DNA from: Planotetraspora silvatica
Lineage (GTDB): Bacteria > Actinomycetota > Actinomycetes > Streptosporangiales > Streptosporangiaceae
NCBI RefSeq assembly: GCF_016863315.1
Contig: NZ_BOOQ01000013.1
Span: 1 to 64,000, forward strand
Length of the DNA stretch: 64,000 bases
Reading direction: 5' to 3'
In this document: positions 28,406 to 35,799 of the stretch, in pieces
Layout of the letters: each line of letters opens with the position of its first letter
Position numbering within the stretch: position 1 is the first letter of the stretch
Position numbers and translations under genes: made by a program
The notes under the pieces: model-generated
Told to the model about the DNA's origin: nothing
Database searches by the model: none
What the model saw: only the letters and a program-made list of their open reading frames with translations

Positions 28406-29265
28406 CTCGCGGCCACCTCCAGCACATCCTCGGTGCCGAGGGCCCTCGCGTACGCGAAGATGCCGATCAGCAGCAATGCCATGAGCGTGAACGACAGGGC
28501 CGACGCGACCGGGTAGTCCTGGTTGACCAGGAACTGGTTCTGGATGACGTTGCCGATCATGGTGGTGTTGGTCCCGCCGAGGACGGACGAGTTGACGTAG
28601 TCAGAGCTGGCGGGCACGAACGTCATGAGCACCCCGGCGAACACCCCGGGCAGTGACAGCGGCAGCACCACCCGCAGGAACGTGTGGAACCTGCTCGCGT
28701 AGAGGTCCTGCGCGGCCTCGAGGAGCCGTGGGTCGATCCGCTCCAGCGCGACGTACATCGGCAGGATCATGAACGGCAGGAAGTTGTAGGACAGGCCGCC
28801 GATCACCGCGTACGGCGTGGCCAGGACGCGGAAGTCCTGCGGGAGCAGTCCCGCGTCCCGCAGCGGGCCGAGCAGGATGCCGTTGTCCGACAGCAGGAAC
28901 TGCCAGGAGATCGTCCGCAGCACGAACGACACGAGGAACGGCAGCAGCACCAGGAACAGGTAGACGGACTTGTTGTTGCCGCCCTTGAAGGCGATCCAGT
29001 ACGCCACCGGGAAGCCGATGAGGATCTGGATGACCGTGGCGGCCAGGCCGTACAGCAGGGACCTGATGATCTGGTCGTGGTAGGTGGTCACCCCGTCGAC
29101 GTAGCTGTGCCAGTTCCACGTGAAGGCGAAGCCGTCGACCACGTTCCCCGACTGCAACGACAGCGACAACATCACGAGCGTCGGGACGACGAAGAAGATC
29201 GCCAGCCAGAGCCCGCCCGGGAAGATCAGCGCGTACGGCGTGAGCCGGGCTCTGAGCGTCCTCAT
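28402..29265 (-). CDS. potB: polyamine ABC transporter permease PotB
   Basis: The 287-residue permease has six membrane helices, with the EAA loop at LEAAQDLYASRFHTFLRVVLPLSLPGVFAG and the family segment VASALSFTLMALLLIGIFAYARALG at the C-terminus. Together with PotC it forms the membrane channel of the polyamine importer. The start overlaps the stop of a 13-codon ORF (29262-29303) that itself overlaps the potD stop, and GAGGAGGAGG directly before the ATG is the ribosome binding site. Confidence 0.9.
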   Translation of the reverse strand: MRTLRARLTPYALIFPGGLWLAIFFVVPTLVMLSLSLQSGNVVDGFAFTWNWHSYVDGVTTYHDQIIRSLLYGLAATVIQILIGFPVAYWIAFKGGNNKSVYLFLVLLPFLVSFVLRTISWQFLLSDNGILLGPLRDAGLLPQDFRVLATPYAVIGGLSYNFLPFMILPMYVALERIDPRLLEAAQDLYASRFHTFLRVVLPLSLPGVFAGVLMTFVPASSDYVNSSVLGGTNTTMIGNVIQNQFLVNQDYPVASALSFTLMALLLIGIFAYARALGTEDVLEVAAR

Positions 29266-29303
29266 GCCTCCTCCTCAGCCAAGGGCACGTCGTGCTCGCT
29301 CAT
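29262..29303 (-). CDS. 13-codon bridging ORF between potD and potB
   Basis: The ATG overlaps the potD stop and the TGA overlaps the potB ATG, so both junctions read ATGA. The peptide would be MSEHDVPLAEEEA, its Glu run encoded by the potB ribosome binding site GAGGAGGAGG. The likely role is to let ribosomes pass from potD to potB (coupling) rather than to make a functional peptide. It may also be chance. Confidence 0.3.
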   Translation of the reverse strand: MSEHDVPLAEEEA

Positions 29304-30559
29304 GCCGTGGTGATCGCTTGGAAGATGTTCTCGTACTGCTTCTGCTCGTCGGTGTTCTTGAAGTTGCGGTAGCTGCGCAGCTTGGCGTAGTCCGCCTCCG
29401 AGGGGAACACCAGCGGGCTGGCGGCGACCTCTTCGAGGGTCTTCTTGTCGTCGCCCGACGCCGCGTCGGCGTCCGCCTTGATGATGGCCTGGGCCGCCGG
29501 CACGGGCGTGACGTAGTTGATGTACTCGGCGAGGCTCGCCGCGACCTTGGGGTCGTAGAAGAAGTCCATCAGCATGATCGCGTCGACGGGGTTGGCCGCC
29601 GTCTTCGGGATCATCATGTTGTCGGTCCAGATCGTGGCGCCCTCGTCGGGGATCACGAACTTCAGGTCCGTGCCGTCGGAGACGTTCTTCTGGAAGATGT
29701 CGCCGGACCAGGCCTGGCACATCCAGATGTCGCCCTTGCTCAGCGGGTCAACATACGACTGATCGTAATATTTCCGCACAATTCCGGCGTCACGCTGCTC
29801 CTTGAGCTTGGCGGCGGCCTTCTCCCAGTCGGCGGGCGTCGACTTCTCCGGGTCGATGCCCAGCAGGAACATCCCGAAGTTGCCGATCTCCTGGGAGTCG
29901 GCCATCATGCCGACCTTGCCCTTGTACTTGGGGTCCCACATAGCGGCGTAGCTGGTGGGCGGCGTGTCGATGTACTTCGGGTTGTAGGCGATGCCCGTCA
30001 TGCCCGACGTCCACGGGATGCTGTAGACGTTGCCCGGGTCGAACGCCTCGGACTTGTACCGCGGGCCCGCGTTCGCCGCGAAGTTCGGCAGCTTGCTGTG
30101 GTCGAGCGCCACGAGGTAGCCGAGCTCGACGAGCTGGCTGAACTGGATGCCGTTGGTGACGACCATGAGGTCGTAGTTGATCGACTGGCCGGCGGCGAGC
30201 AGCGGCTGGATCTTGGCGAACCAGCTGGCGTTCTCCTGGATGACCTCGCTGTAGGTCACCGAGATGCCGGTCTGGCCGGTGAACTGCTTGAGCTCCGGCT
30301 GCTTGGGGTCCATGTAGAGCGGCCAGTTGGCGAAGTCGACGTGGCCGTTCTTGACCTTGCCGGACCAGTACTGCTGGACCGCCGACTGCGCCTCGGCCGA
30401 GGAGGTGGGCTTGGCCACACGCTTGCCCTGAACGCCACAGGCGGCCAGCGCGAGACCTGCCGCCGACAGGCCGGCGAGGCGGAACGCGTCACGACGGCCG
30501 AGACGGCGCTGCGTCATGCCACGGAGGAAAGCGGGGTCCTGATTGCGGAAGTCGTTCAT
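29300..30559 (-). CDS. potD: polyamine-binding lipoprotein PotD (Tat-exported)
   Basis: The 419-residue protein is the extracellular substrate-binding component. Its N-terminus has a twin-arginine signal (RRLGRRDAFRLAG) leading into a lipobox LAAC, so it should be exported folded by Tat and lipidated. The mature part has the PotD/PotF fold markers: VDFANWPLYMDP, YDLMVVTNG, SIPWTSGMTGIAYNP, WMCQAWSGD and AANPVDAIMLMDFFYDP. Trp and Asp residues in the latter two usually hold the diamine. The start ATG 30559 follows AGGAGC. It lies between potA and potB in the operon. Confidence 0.92.
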   Translation of the reverse strand: MNDFRNQDPAFLRGMTQRRLGRRDAFRLAGLSAAGLALAACGVQGKRVAKPTSSAEAQSAVQQYWSGKVKNGHVDFANWPLYMDPKQPELKQFTGQTGISVTYSEVIQENASWFAKIQPLLAAGQSINYDLMVVTNGIQFSQLVELGYLVALDHSKLPNFAANAGPRYKSEAFDPGNVYSIPWTSGMTGIAYNPKYIDTPPTSYAAMWDPKYKGKVGMMADSQEIGNFGMFLLGIDPEKSTPADWEKAAAKLKEQRDAGIVRKYYDQSYVDPLSKGDIWMCQAWSGDIFQKNVSDGTDLKFVIPDEGATIWTDNMMIPKTAANPVDAIMLMDFFYDPKVAASLAEYINYVTPVPAAQAIIKADADAASGDDKKTLEEVAASPLVFPSEADYAKLRSYRNFKNTDEQKQYENIFQAITTA

Positions 30560-30590
30560 AGGGGTTCGTGCTCCTGGTATTTCGAGGGAG

Positions 30591-31739
30591 TTACCGCAGC
30601 ACGTAGGAGTGCTGGGGCTGCCAGGACAGCCAGACCGCGTCGCCTCGCTCGGCCGTGATGGTGCTGTCGTGCGCGTTCTGCTGGAAGACGGTGATCTCGG
30701 CGCCATCGGCGAGTACCACGGCGTAACTGTTGGAGGTGCCCAGGTAGACGACCTCGGAGACGGTGCCCTGGACGACGCTGAAGTCGCCTTCGGGCTGCTC
30801 GGTCGAGATTGTGATCTTCTCCGGGCGGACGGTGAGCTCCAGGGTGTCGCCCGCGGAGACCGCCCCCTCGACGGGTGCGAGGATCCGGTCGGCGGCACCG
30901 AGCGCCAGCACGGCCGTCGAGCCGTTGACCTTGTCGACGGTCCCGCTGAGCAGGTTCGACGTGCCGATGAACCCGGCGACGAACTTGGTGGCCGGCCGCT
31001 CGTAGATCTCCCGGGGAGCCGCGAGCTGGTCCACCAGGCCATCGTTCATGACGGCGATGCGGTCGCTCATCGTGAGCGCCTCACCCTGGTCGTGGGTCAC
31101 GTAGACGAACGTGATGCCGACGTCGCGCTGGATGCGCTTGAGCTCGATCTGCATGGCCTGGCGCAGCTTGAGGTCGAGCGCGCCGAGCGGCTCGTCCAGG
31201 AGCAGGGCGCGGGGCCGGTTGACGAGCGCGCGGGCGAGGGCCACACGCTGCTGCTGGCCGCCGGACATCTCCTTGGGGCGGCGCTTCTCCCGGCCGGTGA
31301 GGTCGACGACCTCGAGGATCTCCCCCACGCGCCGCTGGATCTCAGCGGTCTCCACGCTCTTGCGCTTGAGTCCGAACGCCACGTTCTCCCAGACGTTCAT
31401 GTGGGGGAAGAGCGCGTAGGACTGGAAGACCATGTTCACATCACGCTTGTTCGGGGGGACGCTCGTGACGTCCTGCCCGTGCAGCCGGACCACGCCCTGT
31501 GTCGGGTCCTCGAATCCGGCGATCATCCGCATGCTGGTGGTCTTGCCACACCCAGAGGGGCCGAGGAGGGAGAAGAACTCGCCCTCCGTGATGGCCAGGC
31601 TCACGCCTTTGACTGCCCGTACGACCTCGCCGTGCGAGGTGTACTCCTTCACGACGTTGTCGAGCTCGATGGCGGGCGTCTGTTGTGAACCGGGGGCAGC
31701 CGAAGCGGCTGCCCCCGGGCCCGCCTGGATTTCTGTCAT
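30591..31739 (-). CDS. potA: polyamine ABC transporter ATP-binding protein PotA
   Basis: The 382-residue ATPase has Walker A GPSGCGKTTS, the Q-loop MVFQSYALFPHMNV, signature MSGGQQQRVALARAL, Walker B LLLDEPLGALD and a C-terminal TOBE domain (from about 240) as in PotA/CUT1-type importers. It powers PotBC. The ATG at 31739 has GAGGGAT upstream; a TTG at 31763 is an alternative start. It is the second gene of the operon, 49 bases after the aldehyde dehydrogenase. Confidence 0.92.
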   Translation of the reverse strand: MTEIQAGPGAAASAAPGSQQTPAIELDNVVKEYTSHGEVVRAVKGVSLAITEGEFFSLLGPSGCGKTTSMRMIAGFEDPTQGVVRLHGQDVTSVPPNKRDVNMVFQSYALFPHMNVWENVAFGLKRKSVETAEIQRRVGEILEVVDLTGREKRRPKEMSGGQQQRVALARALVNRPRALLLDEPLGALDLKLRQAMQIELKRIQRDVGITFVYVTHDQGEALTMSDRIAVMNDGLVDQLAAPREIYERPATKFVAGFIGTSNLLSGTVDKVNGSTAVLALGAADRILAPVEGAVSAGDTLELTVRPEKITISTEQPEGDFSVVQGTVSEVVYLGTSNSYAVVLADGAEITVFQQNAHDSTITAERGDAVWLSWQPQHSYVLR

Positions 31740-31788
31740 TCCAGGCTTATCCCTCTTTATCAATAGGTCGTACGGCTCCCGCCGCGGC

Positions 31789-33222
31789 CTATTCGCCGAT
31801 GTAGTGCATGACGTGCTTGACGCGGGTGTAGTCGTGGAGGCCGAAGACCGAAAGGTCCTTTCCGTACCCGGAATGCTTGAAGCCGCCGTGCGGCATCTCC
31901 GACACGAAGGGGATGTGCGTGTTCACCCACACCACGCCGAAGTCGAGCCTCTTGGACACCCGCATGGCCCGGCCGTGGTCGGAGGTCCAGACCGAGCCGG
32001 AAAGTCCGTACCTGACGCCGTTGGCCTTGGCCACCGCGTCGGCCTCGTCGGTGAAGGTCTGGATCGTCATGACCGGGCCGAAGATCTCGTCCTGGATCAT
32101 CTCGTCGTCCTGACGGAGCCCGTCGACGACGGTGGGGGCGAAGAAGTAGCCCTTGTCCCCGACCTGGTGACCGCCGGTGAGCACGGTGGCGTGCTCGGGC
32201 ACGCGCTCGAAGAACCCCTGAACCCGCGTGAGCTGGTTGGGGTTGTTCAGCGGGCCGAAGTAGGCCTCCTCGTCGTCGAGGCCGCCCATCCGGGTGTTCG
32301 CGGCGGCCTGCGCGAGCGCGGCGGCGAACTCGTCGTGGATGCCCTCCTGGACGATGACGCGGCAGGCGGCGGTGCAGTCCTGGCCCGCGTTGTAGAGGCC
32401 GGCGCCCGCGATCGCCTCGGCGGCGGCGTTGATGTCCTTGACGTCGTCGAATACGACGACGGGGGCCTTGCCGCCCAGTTCCAGGTGTACGCGCTTGAGG
32501 TCGTCGGCGGCCGACCTGGCCACGGCCATTCCCGCGCCGACCGAGCCGGTGATCGCCACCATGTCGGCGGTGGGGTGGCCGACGACGAGGGCGCCGGTCT
32601 CACGGTCGCCGGTGACGACGTTGAAGACGCCGGGGGGAAGCACGTCGCCGATGATCTCGGCGAGCTTGATCGTGGAGACCGGCGTGGTGTCCGACGGCTT
32701 GAGGACGATCGTGTTGCCCGCGGCCAGGGCCGGCGCGATCTTCCACACGGCCATCATCATCGGGTAGTTCCACGGCGTGACCTGGCCGATGACGCCGATC
32801 GGCTCGTGCCGGATCATCGAAGTGTGGTCGGCGAGGAACTCCCCTGCCGTGGGGCCCTCCAGCGTGCGGGCCGCTCCGGCGAAGAAGCGGAAGTGATCGG
32901 CGGCGATCGGGGTCTCGTCCTCCGCCATCCGCGCGCGAGGCTTGCCGGTGTTACGGCACTCCGCCTCGTTGATCTCGTCGGCGCGGGCCTCGATGGCATC
33001 GGCGATCTTCAGGAGGAAACCGGCGCGCTCGCCGGGGGTCGTCTGTCCCCACGTCTCGAAGGCGGCCGCCGCGGCGGCGTAGGCCGCGTCGACGTCGTCC
33101 TGACCGGACACGGGCGCCTGGGCGTAGACCTCGCCGGTCGTGGGATCGACCACATCCGAGAACCGGCCACTGACGGCGTCGACGAACTTCCCGTTCACGA
33201 AGTTCTGCAGACGGGTGGTCAC
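31789..33222 (-). CDS. aldehyde dehydrogenase, probably gamma-aminobutyraldehyde dehydrogenase
   Basis: The 477-residue enzyme has the NAD-binding and catalytic elements of class ALDH: PWNYPMMMAVWKIAPALAAGN, GSVGAGMAVA, general base Glu in LELGGKAPVVVF and nucleophile Cys in NAGQDCTAACRV. QDCTA in place of the common GQ.C.A fits 4-aminobutyraldehyde (1-pyrroline) dehydrogenases of the PuuC/PatD type, which make GABA from putrescine. The GTG start at 33222 is preceded by an excellent AAGGAGGG. It is the first gene of the polyamine operon and is divergent from the Lrp-type regulator, whose binding sites probably lie in the shared upstream region. Confidence 0.9.
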   Translation of the reverse strand: MTTRLQNFVNGKFVDAVSGRFSDVVDPTTGEVYAQAPVSGQDDVDAAYAAAAAAFETWGQTTPGERAGFLLKIADAIEARADEINEAECRNTGKPRARMAEDETPIAADHFRFFAGAARTLEGPTAGEFLADHTSMIRHEPIGVIGQVTPWNYPMMMAVWKIAPALAAGNTIVLKPSDTTPVSTIKLAEIIGDVLPPGVFNVVTGDRETGALVVGHPTADMVAITGSVGAGMAVARSAADDLKRVHLELGGKAPVVVFDDVKDINAAAEAIAGAGLYNAGQDCTAACRVIVQEGIHDEFAAALAQAAANTRMGGLDDEEAYFGPLNNPNQLTRVQGFFERVPEHATVLTGGHQVGDKGYFFAPTVVDGLRQDDEMIQDEIFGPVMTIQTFTDEADAVAKANGVRYGLSGSVWTSDHGRAMRVSKRLDFGVVWVNTHIPFVSEMPHGGFKHSGYGKDLSVFGLHDYTRVKHVMHYIGE

Positions 33223-33287
33223 CGTTGCCCTCCTTGCGAGGTAGCTGAATGTCGCGACTCTGGCAGACAAAAAAACCAACTACAAGT

Positions 33288-33378
33288 GATTTCGTGGTTA
33301 AGATACCAAATCGCTACGAAATCGCTTGACAGGAGCATCGAAGCTGACAACATGTCAGACCTGAAGCGCAACATGTCA
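33288..33378. promoter_or_regulatory. repeat-rich control region between lrp-type gene and polyamine operon
   Basis: This AT-rich stretch has an inverted repeat GATTTCGT (33288-33295) and ACGAAATC (33316-33323), a direct repeat of AAATCGCT 11 bases apart (33308 and 33319), and CAACATGTCA twice at exactly 21 bases (33348 and 33369). Repeats spaced by one or two helical turns fit the multimeric binding of an Lrp/AsnC regulator, here the product of the divergent gene. A TTGACA (33326-33331) may be a -35 element for that gene; no good -10 was found. Confidence 0.6.
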
Positions 33379-33436
33379 AAAACCGGCGTGTAACACAGGG
33401 CCGCTACGGCGACTCGAAGAGAGGATCCCCCCGAGG

Positions 33437-33925
33437 ATGACGACACCGCCGAAGGCACGCGCGACCGCCCAGGGCGGGCCCGTGGTCCTCGATGAGATCT
33501 CCAAGCAGATCATCGAACAACTGCAGATGGACGGGCGCAAGCCGTACGCCGCGATCGGCAAGGCGGTGGGCTTATCGGAGGCGGCGGTGCGCCAGCGCGT
33601 GCAACGCCTGCTGGACCTCGGAGTGATGCAGATCGTCGCGGTCACCGACCCGCTCACGCTCGGCTTCCCGCGGCAGGCGATGATCGGCATCAAGTGCGAG
33701 GGCGATCTGGAGACGGTTGCCGACGAGTTGTCGCGCATCGAGGAGATCGACTACGTCGTCCTGACCGCGGGTTCCGTGGACATCATGGTCGAGGTCGTCT
33801 GCGAGGGCGACAGCCACCTGCTGGAGATCCTCGGCAAGATCCGCGCGATCCCCAGCGTGCGCGCCACCGAGACGTTCGTCTATCTCAAGCTGCACAAGCA
33901 GACCTATTCGTGGGGCACCCGCTGA
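33437..33925 (+). CDS. Lrp/AsnC-family regulator of the polyamine operon
   Basis: The 162-residue regulator has an N-terminal helix-turn-helix (about 18-75; LSEAAVRQRVQRLLDLGVMQI includes the recognition helix) and a C-terminal RAM effector domain (about 80-150; VLTAGSVDIMVEVVCEGDSHLLEIL). Such proteins form octamers that sense amino acids or related compounds. Divergence from the aldehyde dehydrogenase gene and repeats between them suggest that it controls the polyamine operon, possibly with a polyamine or GABA as effector. The final codons TATTCG...CGCTGA are repeated downstream (see the 23-bp repeat). Confidence 0.9.
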   Translation: MTTPPKARATAQGGPVVLDEISKQIIEQLQMDGRKPYAAIGKAVGLSEAAVRQRVQRLLDLGVMQIVAVTDPLTLGFPRQAMIGIKCEGDLETVADELSRIEEIDYVVLTAGSVDIMVEVVCEGDSHLLEILGKIRAIPSVRATETFVYLKLHKQTYSWGTR

Positions 33926-34004
33926 TCTATTCGGCGGGCACGCGTTGAACTGTTCAACCTGTTCGGCGGGCACCCGTTGATCTATTCGGCGGGCAGTCGC
34001 TGAC
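33904..34004. repeat. 23-bp repeat made from the end of the lrp-type gene
   Basis: Four 23-bp copies are present: 33904-33926 (the last codons and stop of the regulator gene), 33927-33949, 33959-33981 and 33982-34004, with nine extra bases between the second and third. All share CT(A/G)TTCG, GGGCA and a TGA. The last two lie inside the convergent cyclase gene and encode its C-terminal residues. The third copy differs from the first at only a few positions, so duplication looks fairly recent. Confidence 0.8.
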
Positions 34005-34649
34005 GCGCGGGCCGATGCGGGCCACGGCCCGAACCGGGGCGCCGTCGGCGCCCTCCAGGCGCAGGGGCAGCAGTGACACCTCGATCGGCCGGCCCTCCTC
34101 CTGCGCGTCGACGAGCCGATCGAGGCCCCGCAGGTTCTCGGCGATCACGGCGTGCGCACCGCACAGCACCCGATGGGCCGGCAGTTCCTCCGCGGGCGTC
34201 GGGTCCACGCTGAGCGCGTCGATCCCCACGGTGCGGATGCCCGACCCGACGATGAGCTCCGCCGCCTCCGCGGTGAGCCACGGATGCCGCAGGTAGTCCT
34301 CACTCCCCCACATGGCCGCCCACCCCGTGGCGATCAGGAGGATCGTTCCCGCCCGGAGGTGCGGCGCCACGAGGTCGGGGGTGATCGGCGCGCGCGGCGG
34401 CAGGCCCCTGGCGTCCACGATCTCGGCCGGGCCGATGAAGCGCTCCAGCGGCAGGTCGTCGAGCCTGGGGAGCGCGTCGTCGATGTGGTACGGAGCGTCC
34501 ACGTGAGTCCCCGACTGGGACCCGAGATGCAGCCCGAGGACGTTGACGCCCTCTCCCGCCACGGTGAGCGCCGGGCGGACGTCCACCTCCGGATCGCCGG
34601 GATAGACCGGCATCCCCGTCACGATGGGCACCGACAAGTCGACGATCAT
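33954..34649 (-). CDS. cyclase-family (kynurenine formamidase-like) metallohydrolase
   Basis: The 231-residue protein belongs to the PF04199 cyclase family, which includes arylformamidase KynB and isatin hydrolase. The metal-binding motif reads QSGTHVDAPYH; the first His of HxGTHxDxPxH is Gln here, the others are kept. Other family signs are MIVDLSVPIVTGMPVYPGDP at the start and IRTVGIDALSVDP near residue 140. The start ATG overlaps the nitrilase stop (ATGA), so the two are coupled, perhaps for hydrolysis of two C-N bonds in one pathway. The last 14 residues come from the 23-bp repeat and are probably not functional. Confidence 0.85.
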   Translation of the reverse strand: MIVDLSVPIVTGMPVYPGDPEVDVRPALTVAGEGVNVLGLHLGSQSGTHVDAPYHIDDALPRLDDLPLERFIGPAEIVDARGLPPRAPITPDLVAPHLRAGTILLIATGWAAMWGSEDYLRHPWLTAEAAELIVGSGIRTVGIDALSVDPTPAEELPAHRVLCGAHAVIAENLRGLDRLVDAQEEGRPIEVSLLPLRLEGADGAPVRAVARIGPRVSDCPPNRSTGARRTG

Positions 34650-35614
34650 GATCGCGCCGCGGCTTCCTCTGCCACGTGCAGATCCCGTTCCTGTGCCGCG
34701 TACCGGTCCTGCGCTTCATTCACGCACAAGTCCGGTTCCCTCATCGCGCACGGGCTCGATTCTCTTGTCGCGTACAGGTCTTCTTTTGTCGCGTACAGGT
34801 CTCTTGTCGCGTACAGGTCCGGCCGCCGGTCCCTGTACACGTCGTTGCGCGGGCCCGTGGCCTTGTCCCGCGCGGAGGAGAGGTCGCAGTCGGCGATCAG
34901 CACGGCGGGACGGTCCTGGAGGACGGGTCCCGCCAGCGGGTAGCCGTCCGGTCCCATGATCGACGATCCGGAGACCCAGCCCACCCCTCGCTCGGCGGAG
35001 CACCGGTCGGCCACCGCGACGAACATCCGGTTGGAGGCCGCCGCGACCTGGGCATGTGCGACGAGGACGGGCCTCTCCCCCGCGGGTACGGGTGACGCCG
35101 GCCAGTTCGTGGAGACGGCGAGCACGTCCGCCCCCGCGAGCCCGACCGAACGCACCCACTCGGGGAACTCCAGGTCGTAGCAAACCATCATCGCGACGCG
35201 GCCGATCGCCGTGTCGACGACGGGGGCGGGACCCTCGCCCGGCACGAACACGTCCTGCTCGGCGTCCCAGAGATGGACCTTGCGATAGACCGCACGCAAC
35301 CCGCCGGCGTCGACCAGGGCCTGGCTGTTATGGACCCGCCCCTCGGCGAGCTCACAGAATCCACCGACGATCACCAGGTCGTGGGCCCGTGCCAGCCGCG
35401 CCCACTCCGAGAGGGTCCGGCCGTCGGCGGGCTCGGCCGACGCCCTGGCCTCGGCCGCTCCGGAGAAGACATAGCCGCTGTTGACCAGTTCGGGCAGGAC
35501 GACGAGCCGCGCTCCGGCCGCGGCGGCCTCCGCGACGGCGGCGGACGCCGCCGCCCGGTTCTCCTCAGCCCTTCCCACCTGGAGAGCGAGTTGGGCGACG
35601 GCCACCTTCGTCAT
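34646..35614 (-). CDS. carbon-nitrogen hydrolase (nitrilase superfamily) with repeat tail
   Basis: The 322-residue enzyme has the full catalytic triad: Glu42 (LPELVNSGY), Lys112 (YRKVHLW) and Cys145 (VCYDLEFPE). It hydrolyses amides or N-carbamoyl groups; near the polyamine operon, N-carbamoylputrescine amidase is an attractive but unproven guess. The family domain ends near residue 265. The remaining ~55 residues are repeats of about seven residues (DLYATRD, LYATKED, LYATRES), encoded by three copies of TTGTCGCGTACAGGTC (read on the + strand, about 34760-34830). Both ends of the gene overlap neighbours by ATGA. Confidence 0.85.
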   Translation of the reverse strand: MTKVAVAQLALQVGRAEENRAAASAAVAEAAAAGARLVVLPELVNSGYVFSGAAEARASAEPADGRTLSEWARLARAHDLVIVGGFCELAEGRVHNSQALVDAGGLRAVYRKVHLWDAEQDVFVPGEGPAPVVDTAIGRVAMMVCYDLEFPEWVRSVGLAGADVLAVSTNWPASPVPAGERPVLVAHAQVAAASNRMFVAVADRCSAERGVGWVSGSSIMGPDGYPLAGPVLQDRPAVLIADCDLSSARDKATGPRNDVYRDRRPDLYATRDLYATKEDLYATRESSPCAMREPDLCVNEAQDRYAAQERDLHVAEEAAARS

Positions 35615-35763
35615 GGCCGTCCATCCGCAGCAGCAGTGGTCGTGACCACAGAGGTCACGTGGCCGGATGTCATGTGGCCACGGGTCATGCGATCGGCGGT
35701 CATGCGATCGGCGGTCGTGGCGTCCACGCTTGCGCGATCGGGGGTCATGCCGTCAGGCGTCAT
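35611..35763 (-). CDS. 50-aa pentapeptide-repeat small ORF coupled to the nitrilase gene
   Basis: An ATG at 35763 stands eight bases after GGAG, and the frame runs 50 codons to a TGA that overlaps the nitrilase ATG as ATGA. The product is built of five-residue units encoded by 15-bp DNA repeats: MTPDG, MTPDR, then TTADR, MTADR, MTRGH, MTSGH. There is no signal or membrane segment. It starts 36 bases after the DivIVA-like gene, so it may be a real small protein or a translated leader that couples the two genes. I know no family like it. Confidence 0.45.
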   Translation of the reverse strand: MTPDGMTPDRASVDATTADRMTADRMTRGHMTSGHVTSVVTTTAAADGRP

Positions 35764-35799
35764 ACGGTGTCTCCATCTCGGACGGCTTCGTGTTCAGCT

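Noticed and set aside
26540-28516. plus-strand open frame opposite the FAD oxidase and potC
   Set aside because: Low-complexity Arg/His/Glu product on the strand opposite two well-supported genes.
33352-33393. 13-codon leader ORF before the Lrp-type gene (MSDLKRNMSKTGV)
   Set aside because: The start has a distant AGGAGC only, and its Met codons fall in the repeated CAACATGTCA motif, which is more simply a DNA binding site.
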